Notes: generated by a model not told the origin, from the letters alone. A stretch of 64,000 bases of DNA from Bowmanella sp. JS7-9 (GCF_004329715.1 NZ_JXSY01000011.1:124001-188000), one strand, 5' to 3'. Counted from the first letter of the stretch, positions 1 to 10,402 are shown. Numbers and translations are program-made.

Positions 1-284
1 GTAACGCCAGAAATACGTTGCAGTGATTCAGCTACGTTTTTATCTGGGAATTTACCGATATCTTCGGCGGTGATGGCATCGACGATGCTATCGGAGAAAC
101 GTTTTTGGTTAAGGTTTTCTGCAGCACTGGCGCGCAGACCTTTTACCTGGATTACTTCAACATTGTCTGCAGTAGCTTCCTGTGCAATCGCAGTGGCAGG
201 TAGGGCAATAACCCCGCCAAGGGCGGTACTCATAAGTGCTGCGTTAATGCTGTGTGTCAATTTATTTATCTTCACAGTCTTCAT
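1..284 (-). CDS. TonB-dependent receptor, N-terminal part (cut by window edge)
   Basis: Reading the minus strand from an ATG at 284 gives a signal peptide (MKTVKINKLTHSINAALMST, then a hydrophobic stretch ending near AIAQ) followed by the start of a plug domain, with the motif DAITAEDIGKFPDKNVAESL and QRISGV. This plug wording is typical of the large TonB-dependent receptors that alteromonads and xanthomonads use for oligosaccharide uptake across the outer membrane. The barrel lies beyond the window. The gene diverges from a LacI-type regulator and has two palindromic operators upstream, so its substrate is probably a sugar sensed by that regulator. The substrate cannot be told from this fragment. 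Confidence 0.9.
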   Translation of the reverse strand, partial: MKTVKINKLTHSINAALMSTALGGVIALPATAIAQEATADNVEVIQVKGLRASAAENLNQKRFSDSIVDAITAEDIGKFPDKNVAESLQRISGV

Positions 285-315
285 GGTTATGTTCACTCTG
301 GTCGCATTTTCAGGG

Positions 316-335
316 AAATGACAACGCTGTCATTT
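316..335. promoter_or_regulatory. LacI-type operator, site 1
   Basis: Near-perfect palindrome AAATGACAACGCTGTCATTT with the central CG step typical of LacI-family operators. It lies about 32 bp upstream of the TonB receptor start, where it would overlap that gene's promoter. Its 14-bp core TGACAACGCTGTCA is the exact reverse complement of the core of site 2. Confidence 0.75.
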
Positions 336-382
336 ATCATTTAAAAAAAATGACCGCTGACAAAAAACTAGGTAAACTGTCA

Positions 383-396
383 TGACAGCGTTGTCA
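383..396. promoter_or_regulatory. LacI-type operator, site 2
   Basis: Core TGACAGCGTTGTCA, the exact reverse complement of site 1, with centres 64 bp apart (about six helical turns). Two sites at this spacing between divergent genes suggest looping repression of the receptor and possibly autoregulation of the regulator gene. This is inferred from sequence symmetry and position. Confidence 0.72.
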
Positions 397-557
397 TTTG
401 CTCAAAGAATCTACAACAGGCTCTAGGCGAAGGCAAATAAAAATTACATAATTGTTACAAATAAGTTGTTATTCTGTCGTTCCACTCAGGATGAAACCCC
501 TTATCTGGCGCAGATTGGCGGGGGTATGGAACATCAATAATAAAAATAAGGAATACG

Positions 558-1589
558 ATGAAATCCACTATTAAAGATGTCGCAAAACTGGCCGGCGTAT
601 CGTTTAAGACGGTCTCGCGCGTCATTAATAATGAAGATTCAGTCAAGCCTGATACGGTCGCCCGGGTGCGGGACGCCATTACTCAACTGGGTTATCAACC
701 AAACAATGCCGCCCGATCACTGGCTGGCACCCGTGCCTATGCGCTCGGTTTTATATACAACAACCCCAACGCTTATTACGTTATCGATATGCAACGGGGC
801 ATTTTGGATGAATGTCAGGAAAAGGGTTATGAACTGCTGATTCACCCCTGTGAAGCCGATAACGCCCAAGTGGTCGATGAAATAGCCAAACTGGTACGTC
901 GTTCTCAGCTAAGTGGTTTGATTATTTGCCCGCCTTTGTCTGAAAACAGTGAATTAATGGATGAGCTTGCCGAACTGGATATCCAGTTTATTCGGGTAGT
1001 TTCCGGCTCGGATGAATCCACCCAGCATACCCCCTGCGTGTTTATTCACGACCGTGAAGCTGCGTTTGAAATCACGGATAACTTGATTCAGATGGGACAC
1101 AAAAAAATTGCGTTTATCAGTGGTGAGAAAGATCACAATTCTACCTTGGAACGACTAGCCGGTTACCGCCAAGCCATGCAACAGGCCGGACTCAGCATCG
1201 AGCCTGAATGGGAAGTAGATGGTCGCTATGCGTTCGATTCAGGCGTCAGTGGTGCGCAGCAGCTTTTAGCATGCCCGCACCCGCCAACGGCCATATTTGG
1301 CTGTAACGATGAGATCGCGGCTGGTGCCTTGTTCGCCGCGCGTCTCGCTGGGGTGAATGTCCCAGGGCAGCTGTCGATTGCGGGTTTCGAGGATAGCCCG
1401 TTTTCCCGCCAGACATTGCCAAAGCTGACAACGGCGGCACAGCCAACCCGACAGATTGCCAGACAGGCTGCGTCTTCGTTGATCAGAAATATTGGTGTCA
1501 GCCGTGGCCAGAAAGGCGGTGGTAGCATGCACCAACATTTCCAGCCAACGTTGGTATTACGCGATTCCACTCAGCCACTGCAAGGCTGA
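558..1589 (+). CDS. LacI-family transcriptional regulator
   Basis: 343 residues, the normal size for the family. The N-terminal helix-turn-helix and hinge are clear: TIKDVAKLAGVSFKTVSRVI at residues 4-23, followed by a hinge helix around NNAARSLAGTRA. The rest is a periplasmic-binding-protein fold that binds a sugar effector, with typical elements IAFISGEKDH, AIFGCNDEIAAGA and LSIAGFEDSPFSRQTLPKLTT. The start at 558 has an AAGGA box six bases upstream. It diverges from the TonB receptor and very likely controls it through the two operators at 316-335 and 383-396. The effector cannot be deduced; family members next to such receptors usually sense the breakdown product of the transported glycan. 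Confidence 0.93.
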   Translation: MKSTIKDVAKLAGVSFKTVSRVINNEDSVKPDTVARVRDAITQLGYQPNNAARSLAGTRAYALGFIYNNPNAYYVIDMQRGILDECQEKGYELLIHPCEADNAQVVDEIAKLVRRSQLSGLIICPPLSENSELMDELAELDIQFIRVVSGSDESTQHTPCVFIHDREAAFEITDNLIQMGHKKIAFISGEKDHNSTLERLAGYRQAMQQAGLSIEPEWEVDGRYAFDSGVSGAQQLLACPHPPTAIFGCNDEIAAGALFAARLAGVNVPGQLSIAGFEDSPFSRQTLPKLTTAAQPTRQIARQAASSLIRNIGVSRGQKGGGSMHQHFQPTLVLRDSTQPLQG

Positions 1590-1600
1590 TACATCCGGCG

Positions 1601-3376
1601 CTAATTCAGCGCCTGATTGACATGAGCCGCAAATTTTTCGGCATTCATAAAGCCGGTAACCCGCGCGCGATTTAGCTCCTTGCCGTTTGTATCAAATAAC
1701 AAAATGGTCGGCAGGCCCTTCACATCAAAATGTTGCTGAAATGCCAGATTGGTCGGGGTGTTGTCGGTTAAGTCGATTTGCATCAAAACCGTATTGGCCA
1801 GCGCGGCTTTCACTTCGGGCGCAGGGAAGGTGTATTTCTCGAATTCCTTACAGGCTACACACCAGTCAGCGTACAAGTCGACCATCACCGATTTGCCGGC
1901 GGCATTGGCAGCCGCCAGTTTCTGTTCAAAATCAGCTAAATCACGTACCCGCATAAAGTCGCTGCTGTGTGTTGTGCTGCTCGCTTGCGAGGTGCCGGTT
2001 TGTGGTGATCCCAGATTCAGCTGCTGGTAGCCATACATGGCACTGGCGAACAAGCCGAGGAAAATGACCAGTGCACGCACACCTTTGGCAAAGCTGGCGG
2101 CGGTGGTTTGATTAAACACGCTGAGATAGGTGAACATCGTCAAACCCAACGCGGCCCATGCCAGTTCCGTCCACATATTGCTGACCATGCGTTCGACAAA
2201 AAACAACGCCACGCTGAGCATCATAAAACCGAAGATGGTTTTAACCACATTCATCCACGCGCCGGCTTTGGGCAGCAGTTTACCGCCGGTCATGGCAAAT
2301 AAAATCAATGGAATGCCCATGCCAATGGATAACGCATAGAGGGCAACAAATCCGGTAAGTAAGTCCCCACTTTGTGCCACAACCAGTAATACTGCTGTCA
2401 GTGGTGCGGTGGTGCAAGGGCTGGCAACCAGCCCGGAAATCGCGCCCATCAGGAATACGCCGAACAGGCTGCCGCCCTGTTGCTGGTTACTGACATTATT
2501 TAATTTCACCTGCCAGCTTGAGGGTAACTGCAACTCCCACAACCCAAACATCGCCGCTGCCAACACAATAAACAGCACAATAAACACAGATAGAATGTAA
2601 GGATGTTGCAGCATGGCCTGGAATTGCACGCCAACCGAAGCCACCACCAACCCCAGAATGGAATAGGTCAGCGCCATGCCCTGCACATAAACGGCGCTCA
2701 GGGTAAATGCCCGAGAGGTACTGACTTGCTTTTTACCGCCCAGCACGATCGCTGAGACGATAGGGAACATAGGGAATACGCAGGGCGTAAACGCCAGCAA
2801 TAAGCCACCGCCCAGTAGCGTCAGTAACGCCAGCGGCAGGTTACTTTCCAGTAAGCGTGCCAGCTGGAATTGCTCAGACTCGGGTGGTGTGCTGTCTGCT
2901 GCCGGTGTGGTGCCAGTGCCCGCTTCCACCTGATCCAGATACACAACTTTGACCGTTGGCGGGTAACACAGCCCGGCTTCGGCACAGCCCTGGTACTGGA
3001 CTTTGACTACGCCATCCTGCTGCGCCTGCTGAATATCAAAACGAATACTGACGGTTTGGTAGTACACCTCGGTAACGCCAAAGAATTCATCTTCATGAGG
3101 GCTGGCCGGTGGAAACTGTGCCTCACCCAGTACGGCATCTTTATTTACCGTCTTGAACTGGTGTTTATATAAATAGTAGCCGTCGGCAATCTGCCAGGTC
3201 AGTACCAGCTGATTGCCTTGCTGTGAGAATTCAAACCCGAAGGCATCATCAACCGGCAGAAATTCATCGTCTTTTTCGGCAAATAAATCTGCCAACTCCG
3301 ACTTATCGATTTGTGCCAGCGCCGGCATGGCGAATAGGGTCCAACAGGAGACCAGTAATAACATCAGTTTTTTCAT
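1601..3376 (-). CDS. dsbD: Thiol:disulfide interchange protein DsbD
   Basis: 591 residues. DsbD carries electrons from cytoplasmic thioredoxin across the inner membrane to periplasmic DsbC, DsbG and CcmG. All three modules are visible: a signal peptide (MKKLMLLLVSCWTLFAMPALA), an N-terminal periplasmic domain with the Cys pair CAEAGLCYPP, a multi-helix membrane core with conserved cysteines in TPCVFPMFP and SPCTTAPL, and a C-terminal thioredoxin domain with YADWCVACKEFEKYTF. The ATG at 3376 overlaps the cutA stop as ATGA, which decides the start over a longer in-frame extension and indicates translational coupling. The cutA-dsbD order is the same as in E. coli. Confidence 0.96.
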   Translation of the reverse strand: MKKLMLLLVSCWTLFAMPALAQIDKSELADLFAEKDDEFLPVDDAFGFEFSQQGNQLVLTWQIADGYYLYKHQFKTVNKDAVLGEAQFPPASPHEDEFFGVTEVYYQTVSIRFDIQQAQQDGVVKVQYQGCAEAGLCYPPTVKVVYLDQVEAGTGTTPAADSTPPESEQFQLARLLESNLPLALLTLLGGGLLLAFTPCVFPMFPIVSAIVLGGKKQVSTSRAFTLSAVYVQGMALTYSILGLVVASVGVQFQAMLQHPYILSVFIVLFIVLAAAMFGLWELQLPSSWQVKLNNVSNQQQGGSLFGVFLMGAISGLVASPCTTAPLTAVLLVVAQSGDLLTGFVALYALSIGMGIPLILFAMTGGKLLPKAGAWMNVVKTIFGFMMLSVALFFVERMVSNMWTELAWAALGLTMFTYLSVFNQTTAASFAKGVRALVIFLGLFASAMYGYQQLNLGSPQTGTSQASSTTHSSDFMRVRDLADFEQKLAAANAAGKSVMVDLYADWCVACKEFEKYTFPAPEVKAALANTVLMQIDLTDNTPTNLAFQQHFDVKGLPTILLFDTNGKELNRARVTGFMNAEKFAAHVNQALN

Positions 3377-3690
3377 GAGAGACTGCTTGCGATCCACTTC
3401 AGATAATCCGCGCCGCCATCGGCGACATCCAGTAACAACCATTCCGGAACATCGTACGGATGCAACATTAACACCCGATTAAAAAGTTTGTCCGCGTCGC
3501 GATGGCGGGTCTTGAAGATTAATTGCACCTCATTATCACAACAAATCTCGCCTTGCCACGCATAGACCGAGGTGATGCCCGGCAGGATATTTACGCAGGC
3601 TGCCAGCTTTTCGCTCACCACCGTACGGGCAATCTGTTCGGCAGTGTCACGATCGGGGCAGGTACACAAAGCAATACAATAATCCGACAT
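3373..3690 (-). CDS. cutA: Divalent-cation tolerance protein CutA
   Basis: 105 residues, the usual CutA1 length. CutA forms a trimer with a ferredoxin-like fold, structurally like PII proteins, and binds Cu(II); its role in metal tolerance is still debated. Diagnostic segments are TCPDRDTAEQIARTVVSEKLAA, then CVNILPGITSVYAWQGEI and MLHPYDVPEWLLLDV. The start was set at MSDYCIAL (3690) because CutA proteins begin there; the frame is open further upstream but that extension looks like non-coding sequence. It overlaps dsbD by four bases downstream. Confidence 0.95.
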   Translation of the reverse strand: MSDYCIALCTCPDRDTAEQIARTVVSEKLAACVNILPGITSVYAWQGEICCDNEVQLIFKTRHRDADKLFNRVLMLHPYDVPEWLLLDVADGGADYLKWIASSLS

Positions 3691-3781
3691 AACGCATCTG
3701 GTAACGGGAATTGATGCCGTCCATTTTGGCACTTTTCTGGATAAGATCGCCAGCCTTGCGGCCGGCGGCGGGATAACGAGA

Positions 3782-5200
3782 TTAAAACTGACTGGGCGGA
3801 ATAGTGGCAAACAACACGGCTAACACGAGATGCGCCCAGTTCCGGTTCTGGGTGATCAGTGTCTGGCAATAGGGATCCACATAACCCTGGCTACAAAGCA
3901 TTTCGGCTGCCAATACGTCGGGCGTTTTAGTCATATCTACCGCTGCGACCGCTAGTAATGTATCGTCGTTGGCTGCCAGTGTTTCAAAGTAATAGCGTTC
4001 CGATTGCCATTGAAATCCGTCGTGCACATGGCGGAAAAACGCCTTGCGGTTAATCAGTACGTCACCAAATTGATAGGGTTCCAGATAACTCCAGTTTGGG
4101 TCCAGTTGTGCAGTGGAGGTATCGTCCAGTTCCAGCAATTCATTTTCAAACTGATTGCTTTTGTCATTGAGGTCCATGATGCCGTTGCCTCGAAATACCT
4201 TGTACACCATCAGGTTGCGGCCATCCTCAAGCGTTGCCGCGGTATAGCCCTCTACCTGTGTCATAGTTGCCCCACTTGGCACCACGATGATGCCGCCGGA
4301 TGCGTCATCTTGGTAGATGTCGAACATAAATCCGGCTGGGTTAAATGCCTGAAATACATCCGCTAATTGCGCCAGCCCTAGTTGGTCATCGGCTGTTTCT
4401 GCCAGTTCCGCAAAGCTGCGGCTGCGCAACTTTATCAGGGTTTGTCCGGCCACCTTCACGGTATCAATACTGACATCCAGATCGGCGGAAAACAGTTCGT
4501 TGATGCCATTGCCCCCGGGTGTCTTGCTGATAGTCGAGGCCGCGAGTTTATCAAGCTGTTTGGATGGAATGCCCCAGCAAATGCCCACTGCACCGTGCTC
4601 CAGCCCACCGTTGACTACCCCCACCACATGGCCGTTGTGATCGACAATCGGCCCACCGGACAAGCCGGGTACCAGGTTGCCCTCCAGATTCACAATGGGC
4701 TCAGTAACACTGGGGTAATCAACAATTTTTGCCAGTACCTTTGGCGGCACGATGGACACCAGTTGGTTGCCACCAAAGCGAACTTTCACCTCGGTGCTGC
4801 TTTGCCCGGCAATGTTCATGGGGAAACCGACGGCATCCAGTTGTTGTTTGATGGCCGGTAAACTGGTTTGTACCGTCAGCGGTGTGCGGGGCTGCGGATT
4901 GCTTAATTGCAATAACACCAGATCCGCTTCTTTGAACACCTTGATGACTGTGGCGGCGCTGCTGGCCGAGATTTGCCCGTGTTCATTAACATAACTGACC
5001 GTGATCGGGCCTTTGCCATCGATAACATGCAGGGCGGTGACAACATGGTGTTTATCCTGCCAGATAAACCCACTGGCGGCACTGCTGGTGGTTTCAATCT
5101 TTACAATCGAAGGGCTTACCTGACGCAGAATATGTTCAGGTACCTGAGCTTGAAGTAATGGGCTTAACAGCGTGAGTAAGGGGATTAGTCGTCGGTACAT
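3782..5200 (-). CDS. Secreted trypsin-like (S1) serine protease with unassigned C-terminal region
   Basis: 472 residues with an N-terminal signal peptide (MYRRLIPLLTLLSPLLQAQ). Residues 25-220 form a chymotrypsin-like protease of the HtrA/S1 type with all three catalytic residues: His in VVTALHVID, Asp in EADLVLLQL and Ser in VPGLSGGPIVD. No PDZ domain follows. Instead there are about 250 residues that I do not recognise, ending in a short hydrophobic tail (WAHLVLAVLFATIPP). The start overlaps the upstream membrane-protein gene by 16 bases, so the two are probably co-translated. It is likely a periplasmic or membrane-tethered processing protease; its substrate is unknown. Confidence 0.8.
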   Translation of the reverse strand: MYRRLIPLLTLLSPLLQAQVPEHILRQVSPSIVKIETTSSAASGFIWQDKHHVVTALHVIDGKGPITVSYVNEHGQISASSAATVIKVFKEADLVLLQLSNPQPRTPLTVQTSLPAIKQQLDAVGFPMNIAGQSSTEVKVRFGGNQLVSIVPPKVLAKIVDYPSVTEPIVNLEGNLVPGLSGGPIVDHNGHVVGVVNGGLEHGAVGICWGIPSKQLDKLAASTISKTPGGNGINELFSADLDVSIDTVKVAGQTLIKLRSRSFAELAETADDQLGLAQLADVFQAFNPAGFMFDIYQDDASGGIIVVPSGATMTQVEGYTAATLEDGRNLMVYKVFRGNGIMDLNDKSNQFENELLELDDTSTAQLDPNWSYLEPYQFGDVLINRKAFFRHVHDGFQWQSERYYFETLAANDDTLLAVAAVDMTKTPDVLAAEMLCSQGYVDPYCQTLITQNRNWAHLVLAVLFATIPPSQF

Positions 5201-5862
5201 ATCAGATCCACCATTTGGGTTAACAGTGAGCGTTGTTGTGCCTCGGATTCAGTACCGCGAATCAGGGTTTCAGTCAGTTCGGCTAATTTTGTTTGTTCAA
5301 CATTCCGGTAGTAATCGGCGGCTGCCTGTAAGGTGGCAAAACGCCGCGGTGGGAGTTTTTCGCACAGTTCGGCACTGACACCAAACAATACGGAATCTTG
5401 CGCGGTCGGTGCAGGCTTGGCGGCTGCTGACGAAGCGGGTACACCAGCCCGCTGCTTGACTAACTGGTTCACGTCCGGCTCGCTAAGCCCCGCAGCGAGC
5501 AACTCCATTTTATAGTCCAGCAAGGTTGGTGCGGGCGGGGACAGCCAGTTGTGCGTGCGGATCAGCATGCCGGTGAACAATCCGGCAATACACGCCACAC
5601 CAAACATGCCTGCGCGCATCCCGGTTAACAGAGTGCGTTGCTGTTGTTGTCGCAGACTTTCTTGCTCACCATTTTTTTCCGGTAGCTTAACGCCAAGTAA
5701 TGAGGCCAGTAGCGCGGTAACTGCACCGACCAACATGCCGACCACAGGGGACGCGGATAAACCGACTAACAAACCGATGAGTAAACCAATGCCAAGACTG
5801 GCGAATAGTTGAGAGAAGACCAGCACAAGACGTTTCCCTGTATTGCTGAATACTCTGAGCAT
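5185..5862 (-). CDS. Membrane protein of unknown function, partner of the adjacent protease
   Basis: 225 residues. Three hydrophobic segments are visible: about 12-32 (LVLVFSQLFASLGIGLLIGL), 34-58 (glycine and alanine rich) and 80-100 (GMRAGMFGVACIAGLFTGML). A soluble domain follows with a Pro/Ala-rich linker and two cysteines (ELCEKLPP and the C-terminal DLICTDD). I do not recognise the family. Its 3' end overlaps the start of the trypsin-like protease by 16 bases, suggesting the two proteins act together, with this one perhaps as membrane anchor or substrate. It is divergent from fxsA. Confidence 0.65.
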   Translation of the reverse strand: MLRVFSNTGKRLVLVFSQLFASLGIGLLIGLLVGLSASPVVGMLVGAVTALLASLLGVKLPEKNGEQESLRQQQQRTLLTGMRAGMFGVACIAGLFTGMLIRTHNWLSPPAPTLLDYKMELLAAGLSEPDVNQLVKQRAGVPASSAAAKPAPTAQDSVLFGVSAELCEKLPPRRFATLQAAADYYRNVEQTKLAELTETLIRGTESEAQQRSLLTQMVDLICTDD

Positions 5863-5972
5863 AGCTGGCGCACGGGAATCTGCTTAGTCGCGCGATTAAA
5901 AGTCGCCCATGGTATGCTTGTACCCGGACGAATGATCCCCATTTAACCAGTTTGCAATCAAAGGATGCCGAC

Positions 5973-6440
5973 GTGGGAAAACTGTTTTTTTTATTTGTGT
6001 TGATGCCTATTGCTGAAATTTCCCTGTTACTTAATGTGGGGGAGCGTATTGGTGGCTGGAATACCGTGGCACTGGTGATCTTAACCGCCGCGGCGGGGGC
6101 GTATCTGGTGCGTCAGCAGGGCATTGAAACCTTTTTCACCGCGCAGCAAAAGATGCAGCAGGGGCAGCTGCCCGGACAGGAAATGGCAGAAGGCTTACTG
6201 TTGGTTGTCGCCGGCGTGCTGCTGGTGACACCGGGATTTATTACCGATGGTATTGGCTTCTTACTGGCGTTCCCGCTGAGTCGTAAATACTTTGTCAAAG
6301 CGCTTATGGCGCGGATGGTGGTGCAAACGGTCCGCCACGGCCAGCCTCATCAAAGCAACCCATTCAATCAAGCGCCAACGCAGGATGGCGATGTGTTCGA
6401 AGGCGAATATCGTCGCACCGACCACAATAAACTGGATTAA
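5973..6440 (+). CDS. fxsA: FxsA family membrane protein
   Basis: 155 residues. FxsA is a small inner-membrane protein; in E. coli its overproduction relieves F-plasmid exclusion of phage T7. Typical features are GKLFFLFVLMPIAEISLLLNVG, then LTAAAGAYLVRQQG, a second hydrophobic region (LLLVVAGVLLVTPGFITDGIG) and a polar C-terminus. The start is taken as GTG at 5973, giving the family-typical (M)GKLFF start, because AAGGA lies seven bases upstream; an upstream TTG at 5952 lacks such a site. It is followed six bases later by the DUF502 gene, and fxsA upstream of groESL is a familiar gammaproteobacterial order. Confidence 0.92.
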   Translation: MGKLFFLFVLMPIAEISLLLNVGERIGGWNTVALVILTAAAGAYLVRQQGIETFFTAQQKMQQGQLPGQEMAEGLLLVVAGVLLVTPGFITDGIGFLLAFPLSRKYFVKALMARMVVQTVRHGQPHQSNPFNQAPTQDGDVFEGEYRRTDHNKLD

Positions 6441-6446
6441 AACACT

Positions 6447-7034
6447 ATGCGTAAACTGGCCAATTTGGTCTTAACTGGCTTGCTGACAGTCCTGCCAGTC
6501 GCCCTGACTCTATGGGTGCTGTTCTGGGCATTTTCTTCGCTGGAGTCTTTGGTTGGGCCGTTTATTCCTGCCCATTGGTATTTCCCCGGTGCGGGAATCT
6601 TAACCGGACTGGCACTATTGGTCGCCGTGGGCCTGCTGGTGCATGGCTTCGCGTTTCGTTTACTTATCAACCTTAGCGACCGATTGCTGGAAAAGATCCC
6701 GTTGGTGAAGTCCCTCTATGCGGCGCTACAGGATGTGGCGACCTTGTTTAATCAAAACAAGCACGCCAATTTGAATAAAGCCGTGATGGTCGAAATCAGC
6801 GAAGGTATGCAGTTAATTGGCTTTATCACCAATGAAGAGGTGGGCAAAACCTTATTGGGTAATGAGGATGTAGTGGCGGTGTACATGCCATTCAGTTACC
6901 AGATAGGTGGCTATACCCTGTATGTGTCGCGCAGCAAGTTGACCCCGCTGGATATTCCGGTCGAACAGGCGATGCGTATGGCGATTACCGGCAGTGGCCC
7001 GGGTAAGGCTAAAAAATCAAACAAGCTCAAATAG
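6447..7034 (+). CDS. DUF502 family membrane protein
   Basis: 195 residues. It opens with the family-typical LVLTGLLTVLPVALTLWVLFW transmembrane helix, has a second helix (AGILTGLALLVAVGLLVHGFA), and then the conserved IPLVKSLYAALQDVATLFN segment and VAVYMPFSYQIGGYTLYVSR. Biochemical function is unknown. It begins six bases after fxsA and is presumably co-transcribed with it. The gene ends just before the heat-shock promoter of groESL. Confidence 0.9.
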   Translation: MRKLANLVLTGLLTVLPVALTLWVLFWAFSSLESLVGPFIPAHWYFPGAGILTGLALLVAVGLLVHGFAFRLLINLSDRLLEKIPLVKSLYAALQDVATLFNQNKHANLNKAVMVEISEGMQLIGFITNEEVGKTLLGNEDVVAVYMPFSYQIGGYTLYVSRSKLTPLDIPVEQAMRMAITGSGPGKAKKSNKLK

Positions 7035-7060
7035 TTAGAATTTTTTATAAAAAAATTTAT

Positions 7061-7095
7061 TCCCACACTTGAACTAAGGCTGTTAACCCCCATCT
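7061..7095 (+). promoter_or_regulatory. Sigma-32 heat-shock promoter of groESL
   Basis: CTTGAA at 7068-7073 and CCCCAT at 7088-7093 with a 14-base spacer match the sigma-32 consensus almost perfectly. No CIRCE inverted repeat is present between 7035 and 7190, so control by HrcA at this operon is not supported. The leader runs about 95 bases to groES. Confidence 0.85.
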
Positions 7096-7194
7096 TGGCA
7101 GGCAGCAAAGTTTTGAGGTGGTGTGAATCCACGCCACCTTGCCCAATTCCCGCGATGCGGGGCAGTAAAACTGTAATTTTCAGGAGAGATGAAA

Positions 7195-9155
<1,961 letters not shown>

Positions 9156-9217
9156 GCCACCAACCAAAGAGCTAGTCTTTAAAAATCAATGATTTACGCG
9201 GCATGCGTAGTCAATAG

Positions 9218-9253
9218 TAGACAGAAATGTAGACACTTTTGAAGACACTCTGA
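9218..9253 (+). repeat. Three degenerate 12-bp tandem repeats after groEL
   Basis: Three consecutive 12-base units: TAGACAGAAATG, TAGACACTTTTG and AAGACACTCTGA. The first six or seven bases are conserved (wAGACA) and the rest drifts. They lie between groEL and its terminator, at the edge of the AT-rich foreign-looking patch. Direct repeats of this size are used as arm-type integrase sites, but no integrase gene is present, so the function is unproven. Confidence 0.45.
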
Positions 9254-9264
9254 AGTACTAAAAG

Positions 9265-9296
9265 AAGGCGTTGGGTTAACACTCAGCGCCTTTTTT
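9265..9296 (+). terminator. Rho-independent terminator after groESL
   Basis: A 12-bp stem (AAGGCGTTGGGT pairing with ACTCAGCGCCTT, with G-T wobbles) and a TAAC loop are followed by a run of six T. It lies 110 bases after the groEL stop and should end the groESL transcript. Confidence 0.85.
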
Positions 9297-9401
9297 AATG
9301 CAAGCTCTTTGTATACGGAGGTTCAGTAATTAGGTCGACGTTTAAGTTGCACGAAGGCTATTTTTTCATGACTTACTTCGATTCTAGATCAAAGGTTAGC
9401 A

Positions 9402-10313
9402 TTAGTGATTTAGGCTACTTGTCACAACCCATTTCCTAAGGTTTGAGATATTCTTATTTTTTTTATAAAGCGCTAATCTCATGTCGTCCCACTCTAACAT
9501 CAGTGGAAGCCTTTCAAGCACCTCTAAGGTCTCAGTACCATTCGTAAAATGAATTGCCTCAATGCCAAAGTTATCTTCCTCTTTGGCAGGTTTATATTTG
9601 TCGATAACATCTGAAATCATGCTTCTAGCTATGGTGAGGTTTTGGTTTGTTAACTCTCTTGCTCTAGAGTGAATTTGATTGAGTGCGGCAATATACACTC
9701 TAGTAGCCTCAGATATATTCACCTCATCTGGCATATCGTTATATACCCCTTTTTTGAACGCGCTATCTCCGCTAAGTTTTGATTTCATGGCTGATATCAA
9801 AATTCTATACTCTAATTCAGAATCAGGTTCATTGATTGATGTCCATTTTCCATTGTAGCTAATTTTGTGTATAGCTAAGCCTCTATGTTGCACAAAGTTG
9901 CGAATAGCTTCCATAAAGCGATATTCAAATATTGAATCGTACATCGAAGCCATTAGGGTTTTGATTTCGGTCTTAGCAAATTCGCTATCTTCTGCACATG
10001 CTCCCACATGTTGACGAATTTGATCTACATAAAGTCGTGCAGATGTTAGGAGGTTTACAAAACGAGTGTTTAAAGTCAGCCTAGTTTGGAAACTTCTTTC
10101 ATAAATAAAATCTGATCTCATCATATAGTCTGTCATTTGATTGAGGCATTCTTTCTCAAAATCTAAATAGTTAGAAATTAGGATTTCATATTTTTCTTCC
10201 ATTGCAAGTCCAGAAGACAGGGTCTCTTTAGCATTTTTTAACTCGACATATTCTTTTTGTGTTATTTTTTCCTCAAGCGGACTATTTAAGCTCCAACGTT
10301 TAATTGAATACAT
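9402..10313 (-). CDS. Uncharacterised protein with a HEPN-like RN-x3-H motif
   Basis: 303 residues, rich in charged helices, with no signal peptide or membrane segment. I do not recognise a named family. Residues 138-143 read RNFVQH within AIRNFVQHRGLAIH, matching the R-[N/D/H]-x3-5-H signature of HEPN domains, many of which are RNases in toxin-antitoxin, abortive-infection and CRISPR systems. The segment LNTRFVNLLTSARLYVDQI before it looks like a conserved helical core. The gene is clearly more AT-rich than its neighbours and reads against groEL. It lies alone between two terminators, next to an RNase HI relic, which suggests recent transfer. An AGGG box lies five bases before the ATG. The HEPN reading is an inference from one motif. 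Confidence 0.6.
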   Translation of the reverse strand: MYSIKRWSLNSPLEEKITQKEYVELKNAKETLSSGLAMEEKYEILISNYLDFEKECLNQMTDYMMRSDFIYERSFQTRLTLNTRFVNLLTSARLYVDQIRQHVGACAEDSEFAKTEIKTLMASMYDSIFEYRFMEAIRNFVQHRGLAIHKISYNGKWTSINEPDSELEYRILISAMKSKLSGDSAFKKGVYNDMPDEVNISEATRVYIAALNQIHSRARELTNQNLTIARSMISDVIDKYKPAKEEDNFGIEAIHFTNGTETLEVLERLPLMLEWDDMRLALYKKNKNISNLRKWVVTSSLNH

Positions 10314-10367
10314 TGTCTTCCCTATTGTATTGAAATGTAGCGATATTAACTGAACCTATACTCAATA

Positions 10368-10402
10368 CGCCCTCATTAATGAAAATTCAACAAAAGAGGG
10401 CG
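10368..10402. repeat. 7-bp perfect inverted repeat upstream of the HEPN-like gene
   Basis: CGCCCTC at 10368-10374 and GAGGGCG at 10396-10402, separated by 21 AT-rich bases. It is 55 bases upstream of the gene at 9402-10313 and could be an operator or a weak hairpin. There is no T run. Confidence 0.4.

Noticed and set aside
4382-4861. Antisense open frame of 159 codons inside the trypsin-like protease gene
   Set aside because: The protease has an intact catalytic triad and signal peptide on the opposite strand; the antisense product shows no domain.
7035-7190. CIRCE element ahead of groES
   Set aside because: No TTAGCACTC-N9-GAGTGCTAA-like repeat is present; only the sigma-32 promoter is supported.
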